From Thermodesulfobacteriota bacterium (GTDB lineage Bacteria; Desulfobacterota; Desulfobacteria; Desulfobacterales; Desulfosudaceae), in contig JBFMDX010000005.1 of the NCBI GenBank assembly GCA_040753795.1, forward strand, positions 124,001 through 188,000: a stretch of 64,000 bases of DNA, written 5' to 3'. The notes under the pieces were generated by a model. That model did not search any database. It was not told the origin of the DNA and was given only the letters and a program-made list of their open reading frames with translations. Position numbers and translations under genes: made by a program. Below, one piece after another: positions 43,798 through 52,091 of the stretch; within the stretch, counting starts at the first letter, position 1; every line of letters starts with the position of its first letter.

Positions 43798-45357
43798 GTG
43801 AAATACACCTACAAGCTTTTTGCTTCGTTTCTGGCCACCAGCCTGATGATCGTCATCCTCATGGTGACGGTCCTGCAGTACTATGCCTCACGGAATTTCT
43901 CCGCCTATGTCGGCTGGGTGGAAATGGAGCAGCTCGGCGATATCATGCCCCGGCTGGAGCAGGAATACCGCGATCACAACGGCTGGGAGCATTTGCGGGA
44001 CAACCCCGAGACATGGTCCGAAATCCTGCGGCAAAGCCCGGGGAAGGAAAGCCCTGTCGGCCAGCCGCCCCCCCGGCGGGAGCGCCCCGCCGGCTGTAAC
44101 GACAACCCGCCGCCACCGCCACGGGGCGACAACCAGCAACTCCCGCCACGAAACGGCAACCCGCCGCCCCCGCCACGGGACAGCACCGGCGGCCGGGACG
44201 ATAACCCGCCCGCCCCCGCTCAAGACCACCTGAGTCCGCCTCCCCATGACATCCGCCCGCGGCTGACGCTTTTCGACCGCGATAAAAAAATGGTCGTCGG
44301 CCAGGGCTCGGCCGACAAGGACCATGTCCTCATGGAGATCCCCGTCGACGGACAGGTGGCCGGATGGCTGGGGCTCAAAATCCCGGAGCGCCTCTCCGAC
44401 CCGCTGCAGATGGACTTCCTGTATCGCCAGACCCGGGCCATCTACCTCATCGGCGGCGTCATTCTGGTCCTGTCCTCCCTGCTGACCTTCCTCCTGGCCC
44501 GCGGCCTGATGCAGCCGATCCGGCGGCTGACGGAAGGAGCGCGCGCCCTCGCCTCCCGGCGCTTTGACACCCGCATCAAAGCTGGCTCCGGCGACGAAAT
44601 GGGGCAGCTCGCCTCCGATTTCAACCACATGGCCGACACCCTGGAACGTTATGATCGCCTGCGGCGACAGTGGCTGTCGGATATTTCTCACGAGCTGCGG
44701 ACGCCGCTGTCGGTGCTGCTGGCCGAAATCGACGCCGTGCTGGACGGGGTTCGCGATATGAGCCGGCAGACGCTGGAGTCCATCCATGCCGAAGTGCTGC
44801 TGCTGGCGAAACTGGTGGAAGACCTGCACGCGCTCTCCCTGCTGGAGAGCGACGCCCTGACCCTGGCCAGGGGCAGGGTGGACGTACTCAAGGTGGCGAG
44901 GGATGTACTCCAGGCCTTTGAACTCAGATGCTCGCAGGCCGGCATCACCGTGGAGAGCCGGCTGACCGCCAAAACGGACATGGTAATCACTGGCGACGCC
45001 GCGCGCCTGGCTCAGGTATTCGGCAACCTTCTGGAAAACACCCTCAAGTACACCGACAGCCCCGGCCGGCTGCGCGTCTCTCATGTTGTGAAAGACGGTC
45101 AGGTGCACCTGCTTTTCGAAGACTCCCCGCCGGCCGTCAGCCCCGGCGAATTGCCTTATATCTTCGAGCGACTGTACCGGACAGACCGCTCCCGGTCCAC
45201 CGGCGGCAGCGGCCTGGGGCTGGCCATCTGCAAAACCATCATCGAAGCCGGCGGCGGTTCCATCCGGTCCGGCGCCTCCGCCCTGGGCGGGCTGAAGATC
45301 GAAATCGCGCTGCCGCTGACGCGGCGAAGCATGCCCCATACGGAGAAACGTTCATGA
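43798..45357 (+). CDS. BaeS-like sensor histidine kinase with proline-rich periplasmic insert
   Basis: 519 residues from a GTG. Helix 1 (FASFLATSLMIVILMVTVLQYY); a periplasmic part whose residues about 83-145 are nearly all P, R, N, D and G (repeats such as NDNPPPPPRGDNQ and NGNPPPPPRD); helix 2 at about 213-233; HAMP; H-box SDISHELRTPLSV (His about 297); HATPase with NLLENTLKYT and GGSGLGLAICKTIIEAGGG. The pattern matches BaeS. Its stop overlaps the regulator start by four bases. Confidence 0.9.
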   Translation: MKYTYKLFASFLATSLMIVILMVTVLQYYASRNFSAYVGWVEMEQLGDIMPRLEQEYRDHNGWEHLRDNPETWSEILRQSPGKESPVGQPPPRRERPAGCNDNPPPPPRGDNQQLPPRNGNPPPPPRDSTGGRDDNPPAPAQDHLSPPPHDIRPRLTLFDRDKKMVVGQGSADKDHVLMEIPVDGQVAGWLGLKIPERLSDPLQMDFLYRQTRAIYLIGGVILVLSSLLTFLLARGLMQPIRRLTEGARALASRRFDTRIKAGSGDEMGQLASDFNHMADTLERYDRLRRQWLSDISHELRTPLSVLLAEIDAVLDGVRDMSRQTLESIHAEVLLLAKLVEDLHALSLLESDALTLARGRVDVLKVARDVLQAFELRCSQAGITVESRLTAKTDMVITGDAARLAQVFGNLLENTLKYTDSPGRLRVSHVVKDGQVHLLFEDSPPAVSPGELPYIFERLYRTDRSRSTGGSGLGLAICKTIIEAGGGSIRSGASALGGLKIEIALPLTRRSMPHTEKRS

Positions 45358-46037
45358 GCCATATCCTGGTCGTGGAAGATGAAGCCAAAATCAGGGAAGT
45401 CCTGCGCGACTACCTGAAAAAAGAGGGCCACCAGGTCTCCTGCCTGGAGCGGGGGGACACGGTCATACCAACGGTAAAGAAATCACCTCCCGACCTGATC
45501 CTCCTGGACGTGATGCTGCCGGGCATGGATGGGCTGGAGGTATGCCGGGGAATAAGGAAGTTCTCACGGATCCCCATCCTCATGCTCACCGCCCGCGTGG
45601 AAGAGGTCGACTGCGTGCTGGGGCTGGAACTGGGCGCGGACGACTATATCTGCAAACCCTTCCGGCCGCGGGAAGTGATGGCCAGGATCAAGGCGGTGCT
45701 GAGACGGACCCGGCCGCCGGAAGCCGATGAAAGCATTCTCCGGGCCGGCCCCATTGAACTCAATGTCCCGGCCCATGACGTCACGATCGATGCCCGTCCG
45801 GTGAAATTGACCCCCATCGAATTCAACCTGCTCCGGCTCCTGATGGAGAACCCCGGCCGGGCCTTCTCCCGTTCGGAACTGGTCAGCAGGACCCAGGGCT
45901 ATGATTTCGACGGCTACGACCGCACCATCGACACCCACATCAAGAACCTCCGCCGCAAAATCGCGGCGACCCTGCCTGGTCAGGAGGTCATCGCCTCGGT
46001 TCACGGGGTCGGGTATAAACTGGCGGCCGGCCGTTAA
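45354..46037 (+). CDS. BaeR-like OmpR-family response regulator
   Basis: 227 residues. Receiver domain with VVEDEAKIREVLRDYLKKEGH, phosphoacceptor in LILLDVMLPGMDGLEVC and lysine in YICKPFRPREVMARI; winged helix with LTPIEFNLLRLLMENPGRAFSRSEL and YDFDGYDRTIDTHIKNLRRKI, the BaeR-type ending. Start fixed by the ATGA overlap with the kinase. Confidence 0.93.
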   Translation: MSHILVVEDEAKIREVLRDYLKKEGHQVSCLERGDTVIPTVKKSPPDLILLDVMLPGMDGLEVCRGIRKFSRIPILMLTARVEEVDCVLGLELGADDYICKPFRPREVMARIKAVLRRTRPPEADESILRAGPIELNVPAHDVTIDARPVKLTPIEFNLLRLLMENPGRAFSRSELVSRTQGYDFDGYDRTIDTHIKNLRRKIAATLPGQEVIASVHGVGYKLAAGR

Positions 46038-46041
46038 GACG

Positions 46042-46070
46042 TTGACGCACAACACCCGCCCTGTTATAGA
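46042..46070 (+). promoter_or_regulatory. TTGACACAC-type promoter 3
   Basis: TTGACG, 17-base spacer, TATAGA followed by TAATGACCGA, closely matching the block at 34459. It separates the metallo-beta-lactamase-fold gene from the two-component system and gives a leader of about 50 bases. Confidence 0.6.
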
Positions 46071-46129
46071 TAATGACCGAATATTCACATTCCTATCCTT
46101 TTTATCATTTTAAACGAGGGAAGGTGTCA

Positions 46130-47470
46130 ATGGATCTGATCAGCCAAGCCATCAGGCGTCACATTTCACGGCGGCGGTTTCTCAAAGGCGGCGGCTCTCT
46201 GCTGGCGCTGCCCTTTTTGTCGGGGATCAGCGGAACAATGCTGGCAGGGTGCTCGTCGAGCTCGTCGGCTTCCAACCGGACGGATACGGACAAGTACAAC
46301 ACCCAGCTGGTTGTTCTGGGATCATCCGGCGGCGTGGGATACTGGCCGGGCTCAAACCGCGCCAGTTCCTCGTCGGCCCTGGTCGTTAACGACACCATTT
46401 ATCTGGTCGACCTCGGGCAGGGGTCCATGGCCCGGCTGAACGAGGCGTTCAATACCCAGAGTGTCCTGAATGCCGACGATTCATACATGGACAACCCTTC
46501 TTCCACTTTTCTCAACAAAATTAAGGCGCTTTTCTTTACCCACATCCATCCGGATCATATCGCTGATTATGCCAACCTGCTGCTGATAGGCGCCGGCAGC
46601 CAGCTTGGCAGCCCTGCCCTGGGCTGGGGAGAAAAACCGCTGAAAGTGATCGGGCCCTGTGACCGCGGACAGCCGGACTTCAACAAAAACCCTTTTATTC
46701 AGGAAGACGCCCTGGCGGACTGGATCTTCCAGACGGACAGCGCCGATCCCGACCGGATTACGTCGACGCCGGGCACCATCCAGATGACCGATCTGATCTT
46801 TCAGGGCGTTGCCCAGGCCGTCAATGACCTGATGCTGGATGACGGATACCCGAATTACCGGAGCCTGATCGATGTTTCCGAGATCGGCAATCCGCTTGAA
46901 GCCCAGGGCAGCCCCACCTGCCCGTTGACGGCACCGTTTCAGATATATCCGGCGGGCGGCGGCCAGGATGAAAACGGCGTCAGCGTGACGGCGACCCTGG
47001 TCGACCATCATCAGGTGTATCCGGCCTTCGCCTTCAGATTCGATACGCCCGATGGCTCGGTCGTCTTCTCGGGCGATACCGGGGCCAACACGACCGCGGA
47101 CCGCTATCTTGTCGAAAGAGATCCGGACCTGGCCAATGGCAATTTGCAGATGCTGGCCGACGGTGCCGATATCCTGGTGCATGAGGTGATCGACACGGCC
47201 TGGGTCAACCAGATGTTTGGCGACCCGGATCCGGCCTCGCCGTATTATGTTTTGAAAGAGCACATGTTAAACGCGCACACACCCATTGAACGGGTCGGTC
47301 AGGTGGCCGCTTATTGCAACGTCAAGACGCTGGTGCTCAACCATATCGTACCGGGAATGGCGCCGATATCGCATCTGGAGCAGGCCCAGCAGAACTTTCC
47401 CGGAAACCTGATTATCAGCCAGGACCTGATGCGTATCGGTGTCAGCACCCAGGGCGGTGTTGTGCTGTAG
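46130..47470 (+). CDS. Tat-exported metallo-beta-lactamase-fold hydrolase
   Basis: 446 residues. The N-terminus RRHISRRRFLKGGGSLLALPF is a twin-arginine signal, followed by LAGCSSSSSAS, a possible lipobox. The hydrolase domain has FFTHIHPDHIADYANLL (HxHxDH metal site), VFSGDTGANT and late LVLNHIVPG. The family includes ribonuclease Z-like and phosphodiesterase-like enzymes; the substrate is not clear. AGGGAAGG nine bases upstream decides the start. Confidence 0.87.
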   Translation: MDLISQAIRRHISRRRFLKGGGSLLALPFLSGISGTMLAGCSSSSSASNRTDTDKYNTQLVVLGSSGGVGYWPGSNRASSSSALVVNDTIYLVDLGQGSMARLNEAFNTQSVLNADDSYMDNPSSTFLNKIKALFFTHIHPDHIADYANLLLIGAGSQLGSPALGWGEKPLKVIGPCDRGQPDFNKNPFIQEDALADWIFQTDSADPDRITSTPGTIQMTDLIFQGVAQAVNDLMLDDGYPNYRSLIDVSEIGNPLEAQGSPTCPLTAPFQIYPAGGGQDENGVSVTATLVDHHQVYPAFAFRFDTPDGSVVFSGDTGANTTADRYLVERDPDLANGNLQMLADGADILVHEVIDTAWVNQMFGDPDPASPYYVLKEHMLNAHTPIERVGQVAAYCNVKTLVLNHIVPGMAPISHLEQAQQNFPGNLIISQDLMRIGVSTQGGVVL

Positions 47471-47485
47471 GGCTTGTCCCGGCCC

Positions 47486-48202
47486 TTACATCATCAGGTT
47501 CAGGGGTTCGATATATTCCGGGTCTTCCTTGTCCATGATGTCAATGATATGCCGGTGCAGCCGGCGCTTGTGCTCACCGAAGATCCCTCTTTTTTTATTG
47601 AAGGTTTTCGCGAAGGCCAGGGCTTCGGCCATGAGGTTGTCTTTATCGGCACAGGCTTTTTCAATAATATGATGCGCCTCCAGTTCCGGCGCGGAGACCC
47701 TTCTGCCGGTCAGTTTCATTTCGTTGAACTTGTAATAAGGAAGGGCTTTTTTGACAAAGGCCACCATCCCGGGCAGAAAAGGAATACTGACGTCCACTTC
47801 CGGAAAACAGAAATAGCCCCGGTCCGACTTCATGAACCGGAAATCACAGGCGCAGGACAGGATGGCCCCGTTGCCGAAGGCATGGCCGTTGATGGCCGCG
47901 ATCACGGGAACGGGTGCCAGCAGGCATTTTTTAAACACTTCGTTCATGCCGTACATAAAGGCCCGCATATCGTCCGGCGCGCTGTTTGAAAACCGGTCCA
48001 TCATCCATTCCAGGTCAACGCCGGCGGAAAAATATTTGTCGCCCGCGGACGTAATGACAATGGCGGTGACGGATTCATTGGCCAGGGCGTCGTCAATGGC
48101 CTTGCCCATGGCCCGGGCAAAGGCCAGGTTCTGCCGGTTCTCACCATTGTTCATGGTAATGACGGCGACCGTGCCCTCCAGGGTCAGATCAACGATACTC
48201 AT
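47486..48202 (-). CDS. Enoyl-CoA hydratase/isomerase family protein
   Basis: 238 residues of the crotonase superfamily: ITSAGDKYFSAGVDLEWMM in the CoA-binding oxyanion region, INGHAFGNGAILSCACDFRFM for the second oxyanion glycine, and EVDVSIPFLPGMVAFV. The hydratase glutamate positions are partly replaced, so isomerase or other crotonase chemistry is possible. AGGAG six bases upstream supports the start. Convergent with the preceding hydrolase, 16 bases apart. Confidence 0.88.
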   Translation of the reverse strand: MSIVDLTLEGTVAVITMNNGENRQNLAFARAMGKAIDDALANESVTAIVITSAGDKYFSAGVDLEWMMDRFSNSAPDDMRAFMYGMNEVFKKCLLAPVPVIAAINGHAFGNGAILSCACDFRFMKSDRGYFCFPEVDVSIPFLPGMVAFVKKALPYYKFNEMKLTGRRVSAPELEAHHIIEKACADKDNLMAEALAFAKTFNKKRGIFGEHKRRLHRHIIDIMDKEDPEYIEPLNLMM

Positions 48203-48245
48203 GTTTTACTCCTGTGTATTAGATTCTTAAAAAAATTAAACTTCT

Positions 48246-48731
48246 TCAGCCTTTTTGAGCTACTCGTTCGAGAGCAAAGAAGAACAGATCCCCTCTGTTT
48301 TTGGGGACATTGACGCCGCCCATTCCCAGGCAAAGCGTTTCAGTGATCGGTTTAACCTCATCATAAAGATGCCTTTTGACAAAACCCGGGAGACGGGAGC
48401 AACCGTAGTGAAGCTGGTAAGTTTGGGTTTCTCTCCACCGGGACGGACCAGGGGTGGCTTTAAATTTTCCGAGGGCGACTTTCGGATGCCAGAAGCACCA
48501 GAGGCTTTTGGAAAAATCGATCCAGAAGGGTGTCCATTTAAAGCCCCCATTGCTTATCAGCCACAGCCAGGGTTTTCCGGCATCCACCGAATCCAGCATT
48601 CCCAGGAAATGGCCTTTGTACAGGCCGTCACCTAATTTGGCCGGCTCACTTTCCCGATAAATTTGTTCCAACCGGTCAAGGCCGCTGCCCTTCAGGCCGG
48701 CAAGCGTGATTTCAGTTTTGGCTGATTTCAT
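48246..48731 (-). CDS. Uncharacterised protein coupled to a radical SAM gene
   Basis: 161 residues, not recognised. It is tryptophan-rich (KPWLWLISNGGFKWTPFWI, SLWCFWHP) with a basic middle and no clear membrane helix or motif. The ATG at 48731 overlaps the stop of the upstream radical SAM gene (ATGA), which both fixes the start and implies co-expression. Confidence 0.7.
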   Translation of the reverse strand: MKSAKTEITLAGLKGSGLDRLEQIYRESEPAKLGDGLYKGHFLGMLDSVDAGKPWLWLISNGGFKWTPFWIDFSKSLWCFWHPKVALGKFKATPGPSRWRETQTYQLHYGCSRLPGFVKRHLYDEVKPITETLCLGMGGVNVPKNRGDLFFFALERVAQKG

Positions 48732-49768
48732 TTCGTTCTCCCCAACAGGAACCGCAATCCGGTAGTAATGGATTCCCGGTGCAACTCCCATGTGTTGGAG
48801 GCGTCAATCCGGTCCGCATTGTTATGAACACAACACCATTTTTCTCCATCATCGATCATGCCCTGAATTCTTGGATGATGTAATATAGATCGGAGCGACT
48901 GGTCTTTGACATTACCAATCGGTTTATCAACATTGACACAGTCCAGTACCGAACCATCGGCGTAAACCTCTAAAAACATTTTTGGAAAATGACACCGGTA
49001 CGGTTTCTTCCCCGCAACAAATTTATTGAAGTAATTATACGTGTTGAGAATCGGAGCCTTGTTTTTCTTCCTTGAGATCAGCCTCCTGGCAAGTTCTCTG
49101 CGGGTTGCTTCCGATGCATCGAAGGCCGCATTCTGAGAGCCCAACCCGCTTGATTTCAGGAGATCCATCTCGATGAAATTGACATATCCGGGAACTCCCA
49201 TCTTTTCCCACAAATCAATTATGTTATCGATATCATGATGGTTATGCTTCAAAATCAGCGTATTAAAAATGATCGATATTTTAGGATATTGCGTTTTGAG
49301 AATGTTGATCGCTTCAAGAATTCTGTCAAAAGACCCGTTAACGCCGCAGGTTTTATCATGAATTTCGGCTGTGGCGCCATTGAGTGAAATAATGATAACG
49401 TCAACATAAGGGGCGATAGAGGGTATTTTTTCTTTTAAGAACCAGGCGTTGGTGTTGATAAAATTGATCAGGCCCTTTTCCCTGGAATACCTTACAATCT
49501 CTTCAATGTCCTTTCTGATAAGCGGCTCCCCGCCCCAGAGATAGTTGGCGACAAATCCACACGCTCTGGCCTGATCATACAGGGAACGGATTTCACCAAT
49601 CGTTAAGTCTCCGGTTGATGATTCATTCCAAAGGCACTGTTCACACTTGAAATTACATTTGGATGTTATCAGGTGGGAAAGAAAAAAGGGTTTATAGCCG
49701 GATATCCTGCCTTTCAGCAGATTGGCTGATAGCTGCGTAATGATTCGTAATTTATTTATGGCAGTCAT
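48728..49768 (-). CDS. Radical SAM protein with SPASM-like C-terminus
   Basis: About 346 residues. Radical SAM motif SKCNFKCEQCLW (C-x3-C-x2-C), the glycine strand WGGEPL, and a C-terminal segment with CHFPKM, VLDCVNV and EKWCCVHN cysteines resembling a SPASM-type auxiliary cluster site. Related enzymes modify peptides or lipids (HpnH-like); the coupled unknown protein could be substrate or partner. The ATG at 49768 is preferred over one at 49822 because the extra residues come from the adjacent repeat element. Confidence 0.82.
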   Translation of the reverse strand: MTAINKLRIITQLSANLLKGRISGYKPFFLSHLITSKCNFKCEQCLWNESSTGDLTIGEIRSLYDQARACGFVANYLWGGEPLIRKDIEEIVRYSREKGLINFINTNAWFLKEKIPSIAPYVDVIIISLNGATAEIHDKTCGVNGSFDRILEAINILKTQYPKISIIFNTLILKHNHHDIDNIIDLWEKMGVPGYVNFIEMDLLKSSGLGSQNAAFDASEATRRELARRLISRKKNKAPILNTYNYFNKFVAGKKPYRCHFPKMFLEVYADGSVLDCVNVDKPIGNVKDQSLRSILHHPRIQGMIDDGEKWCCVHNNADRIDASNTWELHRESITTGLRFLLGRTK

Positions 49769-49778
49769 ATTCAAGGAT

Positions 49779-50015
49779 TGGGGTCGGACCAAGCTAAAAT
49801 ATTGATTATTAAAGATAGTCAATCAAAAACAAGCTGTTTTCATCCATTAAAACGGGCCTTTTGAGGGGCAAAAAAATCACTTTAACCAGTTAGCCCTACT
49901 TAGAAAAAGCTTAAAATGCGTTTTGGGGGTCAAAAAGGGCCTTTTAAGCCTTATCCTGGGGGTTGTTTTGCAGTTTTATGTTTATATATAAGCATGTTGT
50001 TATGGTCCGACCCCA
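49779..50015. mobile_element. MITE-like element with 13-bp perfect inverted ends
   Basis: TGGGGTCGGACCA at 49779-49791 and its exact complement at 50003-50015 bound 237 AT-rich bases with no gene. Inside, GGGCCTTTTGAGGGG and GGGGGTCAAAAAGGGCC form a second imperfect inverted repeat. The GGGGTCGGACC ends recall palindromes found near IS200/RAYT-type transposases; none is in the window. It touches the genes on both sides. Confidence 0.75.
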
Positions 50016-51106
50016 GAAACACCCTGGCCGAGGGCGGAGAGAACCGTTTCAGCATAGAGTCTGCCGTGCGTGGCCGGCGCCGTATGCGTTCCCGGCAGAA
50101 TCCTGAAGGCCAGAGTTGTCTTGTCAGCCGTATTGGAAGGATAATACCGCTGCCAGAACGATTCGATTTCTATGTCGGAAGGATGGTCGAGATTTCCGAT
50201 TCCATATTCGTCCACCGCTATGCAGGTATCATCGCGCGCGAAAATGACCGCGATATTTTTGAGGCCGCCGACCGGCGCGTTGCTTTCGTCAATCAATCGG
50301 GCGCAGTCGCTGATATCTTTATATATCCTGGCCAGTTTGGATGGTTTGCCGGATAAAACACTGTCGGCCACCGACCGGGAAAGGTCGCCGGCCAGCCCGC
50401 AGCTAAGCCCCCAGGCGGAACCGATGGCGCTGGGGGATTTGCCGGTAAGGGTCTGGACTCCCGAATTGATCGCTTCCAGCGTGAATCTTACCAGCAGATG
50501 GCCGGGATTTTTCCACTTTTTGTAACCGGCCGCGCAGACAGTGGCCAGCCCGATGACGGCGCCGGGATAATTTGAGGCGAATTCCCTGGCCAGTATCCCG
50601 CCGTGAGACCAGCCTATCGAACAGAGTTTCCCGGAGATGTTGTCCGGCTTCGGGACGACGGCATGGCCGTTGATCAGCGCCGGCATGGCGGCTATCGGGC
50701 TGAATCCCTCGACCGAAACGCCGCCTTCATCGAGCAGGCGCCTGATCGTCTCCATCAGGATGACCATCTTCCCCCTGTCGCCCCGCCAGCCCGGATCGTC
50801 GCCAAAAGGGGTGTCACATGTCGGTACGATGCATATTCCCGACAAACTGTTAAGCGCCAGCGTTCGGGTGAATTCATAGCTGTCCTTCGGCCGCTGATCA
50901 TGGCCCTGGAAAAAGACCATGGCCGGGCCTTTCAGGCTTCCCCTGGCCCTGTCGGCCGCCTTTTCTTCGGGCGATCTGGCGTCGAGACAAACATAATTAA
51001 CCGTTATCGTCTCGTTGTTGAATGTCGCCTTGAATTTTTTCATATCCGGTTTAGAAGGGATATATCTTCCATTGGATGAGCTGGATGAATTTGATTTTAA
51101 CGCCAT
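50000..51106 (-). CDS. Alpha/beta hydrolase-like protein
   Basis: 368 residues. MVFFQGHDQR near an oxyanion loop, nucleophile elbow CSIGWSHGGILAREFA, candidate Asp in VIFARDDTCIAVDEYG and His in ILPGTHTAPATHG make a complete catalytic triad. The last residues (GVSGVGP) are read from the inverted end of the adjacent MITE-like element, so the original C-terminus has been altered. GGGAG just upstream supports the start. Confidence 0.82.
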   Translation of the reverse strand: MALKSNSSSSSNGRYIPSKPDMKKFKATFNNETITVNYVCLDARSPEEKAADRARGSLKGPAMVFFQGHDQRPKDSYEFTRTLALNSLSGICIVPTCDTPFGDDPGWRGDRGKMVILMETIRRLLDEGGVSVEGFSPIAAMPALINGHAVVPKPDNISGKLCSIGWSHGGILAREFASNYPGAVIGLATVCAAGYKKWKNPGHLLVRFTLEAINSGVQTLTGKSPSAIGSAWGLSCGLAGDLSRSVADSVLSGKPSKLARIYKDISDCARLIDESNAPVGGLKNIAVIFARDDTCIAVDEYGIGNLDHPSDIEIESFWQRYYPSNTADKTTLAFRILPGTHTAPATHGRLYAETVLSALGQGVSGVGP

Positions 51107-51340
51107 TTTCTCTCCCGCGGTAATGGTAATAATATTCTAATTCCACTGCTTGCGGTATCAGCATAATCATAATAGCGGTTCTTGGCAATGTTTCAAAACA
51201 ACTTCTCGGCCAATTCTTTGCACATTGGATGACCTCTTTGCATACCCGGACCGCCTACACCGCCGCCATAAAAATGGTTTGACATTTCAAAACGGCTGAC
51301 ACAAAGTAAATAGTATCACCTATCACTTTACGAGAAAGCC

Positions 51341-52081
51341 ATGAACATATTAGCCGACAACAAGTTGAAAATCGGTGAGCTGGCCAAAGCCAGCGGCCTG
51401 CCCCTTTCCACCATAAGGCACTATATTAACGAAGGGCTTCTGGGAAAACCCCAGAAGACCGCTCGAAACATGGCCTATTACGATCAGGAATCCATCCGTA
51501 AAGTGTCCTTCATCAAGCGCCTTCAGGACGAACTGCGATTGTCGATAAAAACCATTAAAAAAATATTTTTTACCGGCGATGATCTAACCATGGAGGATTA
51601 TAAAATCCTCCTGGAGGTCAAATCCCGTCTGTCCGAGGATCACGACCTTCTTCCTGAGATTTACGACATTCCCCACGCCGAAGTCATGAAACATGTCCTC
51701 CTGACCGAAACGGAAATGGCGGCCATCGAAAAGCGGGGCGCCATTACGCCCGAATACAAAAAAGGGAAAAAATATTACGACGAGGTCGACTATCGCCTGA
51801 TTAAAGCGCTCAGCGATTTCCGGGCCCTGGGATTTTCCGCCGACATGGGAATCAATGTCGAGGCGCTGGACGTCTACCTCCGTCTCATCCGCGAATTGAC
51901 CAGGTCCGAACTGACCATTTTTGTCGATCGTATTGCCCGCAGCCGGTCAGCGGATGAAATAGCAGACCTGCTTAAAAAAGGGATCCCGGCCATTAACGAA
52001 GTCATCAGCGCCCTGCATCAGAAATTTATCCAGGATGAATTGAAGCGGCTGCGCGCGCTGGCCAGGAAAAAAACAAAATAG
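51341..52081 (+). CDS. MerR-family regulator
   Basis: 246 residues. The N-terminal 75 residues are a MerR DNA-binding domain (KIGELAKASGLPLSTIRHYINEGLLGKP, then YYDQESIRKVSFIKRLQDELRLSIKTI); the remaining 170 are an unrecognised helical effector domain lacking the metal cysteines of metal sensors. A TTGACA at 51279 and a CTGACA / TATCAC pair with a 19-base spacer precede it, the latter spacing being typical of MerR-activated promoters. It lies 10 bases before a radical SAM gene. Confidence 0.88.
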   Translation: MNILADNKLKIGELAKASGLPLSTIRHYINEGLLGKPQKTARNMAYYDQESIRKVSFIKRLQDELRLSIKTIKKIFFTGDDLTMEDYKILLEVKSRLSEDHDLLPEIYDIPHAEVMKHVLLTETEMAAIEKRGAITPEYKKGKKYYDEVDYRLIKALSDFRALGFSADMGINVEALDVYLRLIRELTRSELTIFVDRIARSRSADEIADLLKKGIPAINEVISALHQKFIQDELKRLRALARKKTK

Positions 52082-52091
52082 GGAGACGGCA

